A DNA stretch of 64,000 bases from Porphyridium purpureum (Eukaryota > Rhodophyta > Bangiophyceae > Porphyridiales > Porphyridiaceae). The stretch spans positions 1,612,001-1,676,000 of the forward strand of contig VRMN01000004.1 in the NCBI GenBank assembly GCA_008690995.1, written 5' to 3'. Of this stretch, positions 16,955 to 25,128 are shown piece by piece. Position 1 is the stretch's first letter; every line of letters starts with the position of its first letter. Made by a program: the position numbers and the translations under genes. The notes under the pieces are model-generated. The model was given only the letters and a program-made list of their open reading frames with translations. It had not been told where the DNA came from and ran no database searches.

Positions 16955-19129
16955 TCACAAGTCGGAGAAGCGTTCGCTGTTAAGTCGAAGGCTGGGTTGC
17001 CGACTCCCTTCGCGACTACTGGGCAGGATAGGCAGAGCAACCTCACGCGCATCGGCCTTGAGAAAGATGTTCAGATTCTTAAAGTCATTCGGACTCGCAA
17101 AGTATGCGTCGTCCGTATATCCGATTTCGCCGTCTTCCACGCGCCGCCGCCAAATCACGTACTGCTCCATGTCAATGTTATAAGTGCCGCCCATGTCTTC
17201 AGGAAGGTTGTCCGCATCGATTGCCTCAAGAATGGTGTCGCGCGTGTAAAACTCCCACTTGCTTGCAAAGCTAGCGCTCATCATCGGGCGGATGATTATC
17301 CACACTCTTGAGAACCACGGCGGCGTGTCGACCATGAGCCATGAGGAAAGCGGCACGGGAAAGCGGAACTGCATCTGATGAAACCACGCCGCGGCGTACT
17401 TGACAGAAAAGTTGTCCCACGTCCAGTCCCTCATGTCAGCCACAAATGTGAAACCCGTCTGCTGAATTTCTTCCTCGGTGCAAACACGCTCGTAAATGTA
17501 CGCCGACGCCTCCATGAGCAACGTTAGATCCATGGTTTTGGGAAAGTAGAGTCCTGGGCGCATAAACATGATTCGGTTACCCTTACGCGTGCGCATACCC
17601 GGCGGCGACATGATGACGTTCTGCAGCAGCATATTCTCGACGCGGTCCACCGTCAGCAGCGTCGGCGTAAGATCAAAGCGCGCGTACCATTTGCTATACT
17701 GCTTCAGAAGGGCAAGTGCAGGCCTCACGTGCCAGTTCCGGTTGCGCAGAAAGAGCTTTAGGTCTTCGTCAGACAAGTCCAGCCGTTCAGCGGTTGGGTG
17801 CATTTTCCGACGCAAGTCAATAAGCAGCGAGTTCAGCACGTCATCAGGCGGTGGGTTATTGCGTGCGTCTTCGCTCCAGTTCAAACTCATACCGAGCAGG
17901 TCATCTTCACAAATTTCGACCTTGTGTCGATCATCGTCCGAGTTGCCGCTGCTTCCTGACACGCGCCGCGCTCCACCAAACCACGCCTTGATCCTGCTTG
18001 TCCCGCTGTCCTGCGCATTCGAACTGCGCAGAATCGGGTCTTTGCCGGCAAGATGGTCTACGTGAACGTATATGTCATTCTTACCATTCTTTGTACCTCC
18101 TCTATTATTCGTCACGCTTCTGTTCATCAAGTTATTGATATTTTTGCTCTCATCTGCATTGAGCACCGCTTCTGCATCAAAAAGGGCCAAAACTTCTTCG
18201 TTCGAATCACGACGCTTACGGCGCGAGGAGCCGAGCGAAACGCGGGTGCGAAAACCTAGCCCACCACTGGCTGAAAGCCTGGTCCACGCGTCACCACGTG
18301 CACGCGAGCTCGAGTGCTGCGGGAGAGCCGTGCGTCCTTCACCGCTCCTTCGCTGGTCTATGCTATCTCGGCCCCGCCTCTGGTCACCGCTCGTTCGGCT
18401 TTCTCGCTCGTGCTGGTCATCGGCATCCTGCTCGGGGCGCATCAGATTTACATCTGAGAAGCGCTTGCGCAAACGGCCCTCCAGATCGACCGAAAAGTCC
18501 AACGTATCATTTTCGCCCACTTCTGAGAAATCATGCGCCTGTGAAAACGGGTCGCTGCCACCGTTCAGCGGGCTGGTGAGATCGCTCGTGAACTGATCAC
18601 CCGCTGAAACGGAGCGCAACTTTTCCATGCTCTGTTTGCCACCTGGGTTCCTGAGGAATTCGTCCGACGCCTTGGCGTAACTGGTGCTCGAACCGCCCAT
18701 AATCTTCGGTGGCCTCACTGTGGGCTTCACGACGCTGCCGCCATTGCTGTTCACATCTGAGGGCGACGTCGCGACGGGCCCAAGCTTATTGTGTCTGTGC
18801 GCGGTAGGAGAAACCTGGACGTACCCAGGATTCGACGACGACCTTCCTGACGCGGCATTCTGCGAGGCCGAGTTGTTGGTGACGCTGGAACTCATGAGCT
18901 GGGTTTCGGCGACGAGCTCGCTCAAGCTGTGCAGGGGCACATTCCCGTCCGTGCTGTGTCCCTTCTCCGGTGAGGGTAATGTACCGCTCCCCTGACGTTG
19001 CTTGAGCAGTTCGGCTGAGAGCGGCAGGACATTGTTGAGGTCCGTACTGACGGACCGCGAGTGGCCACGAGACCCGCGACCGCTCCCGCGGAGCTTTATC
19101 TTGTTCGAGCTATTCGAGAACGCCTTCAT
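16955..19129 (-). CDS. CRAL-TRIO (Sec14-like) lipid-binding protein, copy 2, apparently complete
   Basis: 724 residues from the ATG at 19129 (MKAFSNSSNK). Residues 1-430 are polar, with many Ser, Arg and Asp, basic patches (RRKRRDSN near 303-310) and probable phosphosites. A CRAL-TRIO-N region lies at about 447-485 and the CRAL-TRIO domain at about 510-655 (FVADMRDWTWDNFS, FPVPLSSWLMVDTPPWF, LPEDMGGTYNID). A 65-residue tail follows, which copy 1 has lost. CRAL-TRIO proteins carry hydrophobic ligands such as phosphatidylinositol or tocopherols between membranes. The ligand cannot be told from sequence. The long disordered N-terminus suggests regulation by phosphorylation. No transit peptide or membrane segment is seen. 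Confidence 0.88.
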   Translation of the reverse strand: MKAFSNSSNKIKLRGSGRGSRGHSRSVSTDLNNVLPLSAELLKQRQGSGTLPSPEKGHSTDGNVPLHSLSELVAETQLMSSSVTNNSASQNAASGRSSSNPGYVQVSPTAHRHNKLGPVATSPSDVNSNGGSVVKPTVRPPKIMGGSSTSYAKASDEFLRNPGGKQSMEKLRSVSAGDQFTSDLTSPLNGGSDPFSQAHDFSEVGENDTLDFSVDLEGRLRKRFSDVNLMRPEQDADDQHERESRTSGDQRRGRDSIDQRRSGEGRTALPQHSSSRARGDAWTRLSASGGLGFRTRVSLGSSRRKRRDSNEEVLALFDAEAVLNADESKNINNLMNRSVTNNRGGTKNGKNDIYVHVDHLAGKDPILRSSNAQDSGTSRIKAWFGGARRVSGSSGNSDDDRHKVEICEDDLLGMSLNWSEDARNNPPPDDVLNSLLIDLRRKMHPTAERLDLSDEDLKLFLRNRNWHVRPALALLKQYSKWYARFDLTPTLLTVDRVENMLLQNVIMSPPGMRTRKGNRIMFMRPGLYFPKTMDLTLLMEASAYIYERVCTEEEIQQTGFTFVADMRDWTWDNFSVKYAAAWFHQMQFRFPVPLSSWLMVDTPPWFSRVWIIIRPMMSASFASKWEFYTRDTILEAIDADNLPEDMGGTYNIDMEQYVIWRRRVEDGEIGYTDDAYFASPNDFKNLNIFLKADAREVALPILPSSREGSRQPSLRLNSERFSDL

Positions 19130-19839
19130 GTCGTCACTGTCCAATCGCCGCCCGAGCTCGCGCGCACGCTAAGGCTAAACACGCGCCTCAGAGAGAATAC
19201 GAAAGGGGGATGCGTAGCGCGGTGCGCTTCCTCCTCCCCAACCCCAACCAAAGCGAAATGAAAGACAGAAATGGCGCAGCCTGCAACGCATGAACCAGCA
19301 GTGGCTCGAGTCTGCCGACCACCGGTTCGCCCCACGCAGCCCCGCAGCCACCACTCTTCCGCACGCCCAACCTGCCACTAAATTTTCACCTTCGAGCGCT
19401 CCTCCCCACTTCTCCTCGTGTCCTATCCAAGCCACTTCTTCCAATGCGCGCGTCGCTCGCTCCACGCCTCCGCTCGTTGCTGCGTCAACCCAACCCCGAC
19501 TCCCTCCCTCCCTCCCAAGCCGGGCCGACTGTCAGACTCACACCTCAGCCGCCAGCCACTGCAGGCCATTCACGCGGCTCGGACACGGCGGCTTGCTCTC
19601 TTGCTCGCGGCGCCACCGCGTCCTCGTGGCCGTCAAACGCTTCACGCCCTCCCGACACACCGTCTCACCCCCACTCACACTTGCAGTCACGCTCAATCCG
19701 CGTGTGCGCACGCTCCCACTTTACGGAGCGCGTCGAAAAGGGGGGGCGCCGCACTGCCGTTTCAGCCTTTCTACGCGCGCTCTCACTTCGTGCTTCGTAC
19801 AAAAGAAGCGCCGCCTCACTACAGACCGAGTTGAGTCCT

Positions 19840-19869
19840 CTGGTGGTGGTGGTGGTGGTGGTGGTGGTA
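19840..19869. repeat. (GGT)n microsatellite
   Basis: About ten TGG/GGT units in a row on the plus strand. Confidence 0.9.
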
Positions 19870-20461
19870 TGTATGGATCCACTGGCGTGGCGTGCTCGCA
19901 TGGTTCGATGCTGATCGATCCGCATCATCGGAGACACACATGTGTGGTCTGCCTGTGAATGTGTGGCCGGTTTCCTTCCGGACTCTCTCAGTCGTTGCAG
20001 CTCTGGCAGCAGTGGAAGCACAGTCAGCACCACCATCGGCACCAGCGCGGGCATGGGGCATGCGCGGCAGTCAGTAGCGCGAGCCATCACGTGCTGCGGA
20101 ACATCGATACCTACAGACAGACGGGCACGAAGAGGGTGACGGAGAGCGAGAGGGAGGGTGAAACGGTAAGAGGGAGATCCGAAACGGACGCAAATGCAGA
20201 GCGCGACGAGACGTATTATTTTGGGTACAAGGCACGGAATGAAGTTCTGAGATGAGACACACGCGGAGATTTCATGTGCTCCTGTGCGCGACAGAACCAA
20301 CCGACACGTCGCATGCAGCGCTGCCTCTCCCGCCTGTTGACTGCTGTTGTTGTTGTTCCTCGCTCTTGTCTTTTGCGATGGCTGCGCTCGTGCGACCGGC
20401 CGCGGGAAAGCTTGGTGAAGAGGGAAGGGCGCGTGTTATTTTAATCATTCGGCTCTTAGAA

Positions 20462-20482
20462 AAGTACACCTGAAGTGTACTT
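20462..20482. promoter_or_regulatory. GTAC dyad with perfect 8-bp arms downstream of lycopene cyclase
   Basis: Arms AAGTACAC and GTGTACTT flank a 5-base loop CTGAA, about 90 bp beyond the lycopene cyclase stop codon. As RNA it could form a small hairpin, so a 3'-end signal is as possible as a DNA-binding site. Confidence 0.4.
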
Positions 20483-20571
20483 ATCCGGGTATCGTGAGTC
20501 GGAGGTGGCGGCGTTTAGTGGGAGCGTGTGGGTGAAGAGAGATGGGTTGCGGGGGAGAGAAGTGAATGGGT

Positions 20572-22284
20572 TTATTGGCGGAGGAGGAAGGGGAGGATGG
20601 AGCGAAAGAGGCGGTGGGAATGAGGGCCGAGGAGCGCGGCCTGGAGGATTGCAGACTTGGCGGGTATGTCCATGAGCACGAACATGCGGAGGCCGTATTC
20701 AACCCGCTCCACGGGGCTGAGCAGACCGAACGCAAGGTACGCACTCCACAGCGGCGTCGGAAGGTCAAAGAAAGCGCTGAAGAAGCTCCGGATCATGCTC
20801 AGGCGCTGATCGATCAGGAATTCGCCCCCAAAGACCAGAAAATCGCGCTGCAGCAGGCGCTCCCGCGTCCAGATTGTCTCGCGCCACAGCGCCTCGCTCA
20901 GCGATGCAGACCCGCGCGCAGACGGCGCGCTGAGCGCGGACAATATCTGCGCCGCCGTGGCTGGCGACGCGTTCAAAGAGCGCGTTAACGAGTAGCCCGT
21001 CGCTGGGTGAACAAAACCAGCTGCCCCGCCGTACCCAAGAACAGGCTGGTCCAGCTTGGGCAAAGCGCCACCCATGGGAATCAAGCAAAACTCCTCTTCC
21101 AGCACGCGTTCCACACGCACTCCGTAGTGCTCCAGCCGCTTGTACAGCTGCCGCTTCAAGTAATCAAATGGTACCGCTGGGCGTGCTACCAGCGATGTCT
21201 CTTCGACGAATATTCTCGTCGGTGAGCTTGGCATCACGTACAAGAAGAGGGGCACTTTTTCAGCCTCTTCGACCTCCTCAGGGGAGCCTTTCATGTGATC
21301 TGAGCGGTAGTCCATGAGCAGCATCTCGTCAAGCGCAAAAGGATGACTGGCGACATCGCACTCAATACCATACGCACCTTGATATCCCGGATCATGCTTG
21401 GTCTCAAATTCGATGCGGTCCTCGAGCGCATGCCCCGTAGAATCGACAACCAGTCTCGCTTGGAGTGTGCTTCTTACTTCTGATGCACAGTCCGTGCACG
21501 TGAGGCGAGACAGCTGCTTCTCCATCCCTCCGTCGCCGCTGCTGCCACCTCGGCCTCTACTGGAGCTGTCTACCTTTTCTACTGTATTCACGCGAGCGTG
21601 GCGCACGACCACGCCGGCCTGCGCGCAGCGGTCCAGCATGGTCTGTTTCAGCCGAATAGGATCCACGCGTGCATAAGGTCGTTCCAGTACTGTCTTGGTC
21701 TGCTCGCCGTCCGGAGCGAGAAATACCGTCGTGCGCGGCCACACATTCCGCACGCAGTCGCCATAGCCCGTCGTTTCGTACTCGTCCACCCACACGCCAT
21801 AGTTTGGCAGCCAGCGCCGGTCGAGTGTGGCGTCAAGCAGCAAAACTTTGGTGCGTGCGGCCTCGCCGCCGCTTGCCCGTGACTGCGCGCCCAGTTCGGC
21901 GGCCAGCGAAAGCCCCGCAGGCCCACCTCCAATCACGACGACATCAAACACGTCCTCATCACCTCCATCAAGCTTCTCCGCATCACTTGTCGGAACTTCC
22001 TTTATCTGCGGCATTTGCATTCTAACACTTACATGCGTGCATGCTCTCCGCATCCCGCCATGTACGCGCAGCCTGCTGTCCTGCAGTCCGCATTTAGCCC
22101 GGGCTGTCTGCGTCCACACACTCGAATCCAAGGGTCTATTTCGTTGCGCCGCCGCACTCCACCCTTGAAACGCCGTACAATACCATACATGCGGTTCATG
22201 TGATCGCACCAAACCATGTCCTTCGCTACTGCGCACCGCCGCCATCTTTGTTCCTGTTCCTGTTCCTGTCCGTCTCTCCTTCAT
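20572..22284 (-). CDS. LCYB: Lycopene beta-cyclase-type carotenoid cyclase, plastid
   Basis: 570 residues; CrtL/LCY-family flavoprotein that closes the ends of lycopene into ionone rings on the way to beta-carotene and zeaxanthin. A dinucleotide-binding fold starts at about 113 (VVVIGGGPAGLSLAAEL). Then come PNYGVWVDEYE (160-170), the catalytic-region FVEETSLV (359-366) and the cyclase motif PMGGALPKLDQPVLGYGGAA with FVHPATGYSL (403-433). The first ~100 residues are basic, hydroxylated and non-conserved, as expected of a plastid transit peptide. The ATG at 22284 is preferred, with further Met at 14, 78, 88 and 90. FVEET favours beta- over epsilon-cyclase, but I cannot exclude dual activity. 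It is divergent from the RqcH-like gene, with about 150 bp between starts. Confidence 0.93.
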   Translation of the reverse strand: MKERRTGTGTGTKMAAVRSSEGHGLVRSHEPHVWYCTAFQGWSAAAQRNRPLDSSVWTQTARAKCGLQDSRLRVHGGMRRACTHVSVRMQMPQIKEVPTSDAEKLDGGDEDVFDVVVIGGGPAGLSLAAELGAQSRASGGEAARTKVLLLDATLDRRWLPNYGVWVDEYETTGYGDCVRNVWPRTTVFLAPDGEQTKTVLERPYARVDPIRLKQTMLDRCAQAGVVVRHARVNTVEKVDSSSRGRGGSSGDGGMEKQLSRLTCTDCASEVRSTLQARLVVDSTGHALEDRIEFETKHDPGYQGAYGIECDVASHPFALDEMLLMDYRSDHMKGSPEEVEEAEKVPLFLYVMPSSPTRIFVEETSLVARPAVPFDYLKRQLYKRLEHYGVRVERVLEEEFCLIPMGGALPKLDQPVLGYGGAAGFVHPATGYSLTRSLNASPATAAQILSALSAPSARGSASLSEALWRETIWTRERLLQRDFLVFGGEFLIDQRLSMIRSFFSAFFDLPTPLWSAYLAFGLLSPVERVEYGLRMFVLMDIPAKSAILQAALLGPHSHRLFRSILPFLLRQ

Positions 22285-22436
22285 TCCCTCCCCTACATGC
22301 CGTCTTCTTCTCGACCTCCCAGATCACGGCTGAACCGTGGAAGGCACGGCGACATGTGGGAGCAGGTGGTAGCGGTGGTGAAGAGCTGGGCTGACATAGC
22401 TGTTGGTGGTGAGTGAGTGGGTGAGTGGGTGGCAAG
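22285..22436. promoter_or_regulatory. Shared divergent promoter region (lycopene cyclase / RqcH-like gene)
   Basis: Only 152 bp separate the two ATGs on opposite strands. It includes a stretch rich in GAGTGG/GTGAGTGG repeats (22405-22431) and a CT-rich part near the cyclase start. No clear TATA box is seen. Co-regulation is inferred from spacing. Confidence 0.4.
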
Positions 22437-24734
22437 ATGCGGCGTTCGTGGCAACGCGACAGCGTGTCCAGTGCTGCGCGAGAGACAGTATGCTTCGTGG
22501 ACGCCTTGGCTGGGAATCTGGCGCTTGGGCCGCGGCGGAATGGTACGCAGCCTGCTTCAAGTGCACAGAAGGTTGGTTGCGGTGAATTATATCGGTGTGC
22601 GAGCACGGTCGGGGTGAAGAAACGTGCGCGTGCGGCTATAAGATTAAGATGCGTCGTGCCGGTGCTGCAGACGGCCGTCGAGGCGCTGAATGTGCCTCGC
22701 GAGGAGAAGGGCACGGCGAAAGTGCAGGCCATGGATTTTGCGACAATAGCCGCTGTGTTGGCAGAGATTTCAGACTCGGTGGTACCTAGCAAGCTCGAGA
22801 CAGTGTTCCAGGTCTCGGCAAGCAAGTTGGCGCTCGGTCTGCGAACCCAGGAGAAGCGCTGGTGGTTGTACTTGTGCTGGCATGCTTCTTATGGGCACGT
22901 GGCTTTAAGTGAACAAGGTCCTGCGAACAACAGCTCAGCGCGGAACGCCAAGGCGACCAAAGAGGACCAGAACTACTCACTTTCGGCTACGCTGCGTGCA
23001 TTGCTCGCGGGACAAGTGCTCGCTCGCGTAGGCGTCTCGGCCCCCTACGAGCGAGTCCTGAAGCTTGAGTTTGCCCCGCGGCCCGCTGAACAGACCGAGT
23101 GGGTACTCTACTTGGAACTTTTTGGCGGCGGCCGTTCAAATCTTGTGCTTGTAGACCAGGCTGGGTCGATTCGTGCATGCGGGAGGCAGGTCAGCGTGAA
23201 ACGTGCTCAGAGGCCGCTCCAAGTCGGTGCAGAGTACCAGCCTCTCGTGCCGGCGTCGACGCCCGACCCGACCAATTTTATGGACATGCACACTTGGAAG
23301 CAGCATCTCATTCAGCTCGGCACAGGATCAGTTTTCTCGCGCACGTTGGTACGCTGCTTTTCAGGCGTAAGTCCCAGCCTGGCGAATGCAATGCTCATGG
23401 GCACGGGCATTCACCCACGCGACACACTGACCGAGCACCTTTCTGAGGAGCAATGGAATCTTGTCTTTTCTCATTGGTCGCGCTGGTTGGCACTGCTCTC
23501 TGGCGGTGCTTTATCAAACGCAAGATATAGTCCAGTTGAACTGCCAGACATTCAAGCAGAGCGCGCTGGTTTCAAATACTGTGTCGATACCTTTGGACTG
23601 CGTGATGCTGCGGGTGTCGACGCAAACAGTTCGGAGCAAGGCGCGCCTGTCTCGGCGTTGGTGGGAAAGTACTACGGCGCATTCGAGCGCGTCGAGGAGT
23701 TCGAGCGAGTGCGGCGCAGCGTGTGCCAAAGGCTGGATGCAGTCCAGAAGAAGGTGGATTCGCGCATAGCAGGGTTTGAAGCGCGGATGAAAGATGCGGC
23801 AGAGATCGACGAGCTCCGCACGCGCGCCGACAAAATTCTTTCGTTTGCGCACGAATGGACAGCCGGGGACACGCGCTTGACGTACCGAGACACCCAAGGA
23901 GCCGAGGAGCTGATCGAGATTCCCACGGACTGCACAGATGTGGTTGCCTTTGCGACTTCGCTGCACAAGCAGAGCAGCAAGCTCGCTCGTGCAGTGGACA
24001 AGGTAGTACCCTTGCTTGAGGAAAGCCGACTTGACCGGGATTACCTGGACCATATTCGCTGGGCAGTAAGTGACCTGACTGCACGCACTGAAGCCGAGTT
24101 GCATGCCATGCGTGAGATTGAGACGGAAGTGCTCGAAAGGCTCAGCACCCGTGCTCCCGGTGGCATTGTGCGCAACGCAAGGCCCGATGAGGCAATGGGC
24201 AGCGGAGGTGAAAAGAAAAGTTTGAAAAAGCAGACAGTCAAGAAGGCTAGCGGCAAGGCAAAGCAAGCGAACAAGGCAAAAGCATCGTCGGGAGGCGTCT
24301 CACTCGACGACTTTCTGACTGTTCCTATACCCGTCTGGGTGAATAACGAAGAAGAGGCCGAGGAACGTCTTTCGTCTTCGGGCTCCAAGTTTGTGATTGT
24401 GGGTCGCAATAACCGTCAGAACGACGCGGTCTCGTTCAGACTGGCTCGCTCATCTGACATTTGGTTTCATGCGACTGTGCCCGGTGCCCATGTGTTGCTC
24501 AGGATGAGCAGTGGCGACGCCGCGAGTGCGCGTGAGATTGAGTTTGCAGCCAGCGTCGCGGCGTATTTCTCGCGTGCGCGCGACGCTGGAGACGTTGCAG
24601 TCGTTTACTGCAGTCCCAAGAACCTGCGCCGTGCAGGTGCTCCAGGAATGGTGACGTTCAGCAATGAAAAGCAGACACGCGGGCGACCGATGCTTGTGCG
24701 CGACCTGGTTGAGCAGCAGATGCTTGCTGCGTAG
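22437..24734 (+). CDS. Bacterial-type RqcH/NFACT ribosome quality-control protein, probably plastid-targeted
   Basis: 765 residues from the first ATG (22437). NFACT-N begins near M99 (MDFATIAAVLAEI) and includes LELFGGGRSNLVLVD (226-240). Two helix-hairpin/coiled regions follow (about 410-590), then a Lys-rich linker and a C-terminal NFACT-R domain (FVIVGRNNRQND, IWFHATVPGAHVLLRM). It lacks the eukaryotic NFACT-C extension of NEMF/Rqc2. The ~98 residues before the conserved start are Arg/Ser/Ala-rich, like a transit peptide. Bacterial RqcH binds split large subunits and adds alanine tails to stalled chains, so a plastid ribosome-rescue role is inferred. At the position of the Asp-Arg pair needed for tailing the sequence is Glu205-Arg206 (YERVLKLEF). 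Confidence 0.85.
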   Translation: MRRSWQRDSVSSAARETVCFVDALAGNLALGPRRNGTQPASSAQKVGCGELYRCASTVGVKKRARAAIRLRCVVPVLQTAVEALNVPREEKGTAKVQAMDFATIAAVLAEISDSVVPSKLETVFQVSASKLALGLRTQEKRWWLYLCWHASYGHVALSEQGPANNSSARNAKATKEDQNYSLSATLRALLAGQVLARVGVSAPYERVLKLEFAPRPAEQTEWVLYLELFGGGRSNLVLVDQAGSIRACGRQVSVKRAQRPLQVGAEYQPLVPASTPDPTNFMDMHTWKQHLIQLGTGSVFSRTLVRCFSGVSPSLANAMLMGTGIHPRDTLTEHLSEEQWNLVFSHWSRWLALLSGGALSNARYSPVELPDIQAERAGFKYCVDTFGLRDAAGVDANSSEQGAPVSALVGKYYGAFERVEEFERVRRSVCQRLDAVQKKVDSRIAGFEARMKDAAEIDELRTRADKILSFAHEWTAGDTRLTYRDTQGAEELIEIPTDCTDVVAFATSLHKQSSKLARAVDKVVPLLEESRLDRDYLDHIRWAVSDLTARTEAELHAMREIETEVLERLSTRAPGGIVRNARPDEAMGSGGEKKSLKKQTVKKASGKAKQANKAKASSGGVSLDDFLTVPIPVWVNNEEEAEERLSSSGSKFVIVGRNNRQNDAVSFRLARSSDIWFHATVPGAHVLLRMSSGDAASAREIEFAASVAAYFSRARDAGDVAVVYCSPKNLRRAGAPGMVTFSNEKQTRGRPMLVRDLVEQQMLAA

Positions 24735-25128
24735 CATGTAGCCCGGCTTGGGTCTCCGCAAGCAAATGCCTCTAAATCAGACTCGACTGCAGAGCAGAGC
24801 GCACTCGTGGATGCAAAAGATGTAGAGAGGTAGGAGGGGAAAACAAATAGGAACAGATTGCGATGCTTTCCCCCATCGCAAAGGAGCGGTACGATAAAGA
24901 TACAAAAGTGCATCAGCACATGCAATGCTTCGAGCTGTACCAAAAAAAAAAAAAAAAAAACAACAACAAGAAGAAACGTGCGCTTCTAGTTACAAAAGAA
25001 AAGGAAAACAAGTAGAGAAACAGAACAAAAATAGAAACCGGAAAGAGTAGACACGAAGAGAAAGGATTTGCAGCCGCTTCTTTGATGTCGCAACAGTTCG
25101 ATTCGTAATATACATACAAGGCCAATAC
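24735..25128. other. Convergent intergenic region with a poly-A run
   Basis: 3' flanks of two convergent genes. It is A-rich on the plus strand, with an uninterrupted run of about 20 A at 24941-24960. No gene seen. Confidence 0.6.

Larger units (their letters stand above)
19130..20571. other. Intergenic region with simple repeats, no supported gene
   Basis: About 1.4 kb. Frames in the CT-rich part (19290-19960) and their complements are composition artefacts. It contains a (GGT)n run at 19840-19869 and a GTAC dyad at 20462-20482. Confidence 0.5.

Noticed and set aside
19290-20300. Several 100-220-codon frames on both strands upstream of CRAL-TRIO copy 2
   Set aside because: Low-complexity CT/GGT-rich composition, mutually overlapping, no motifs.
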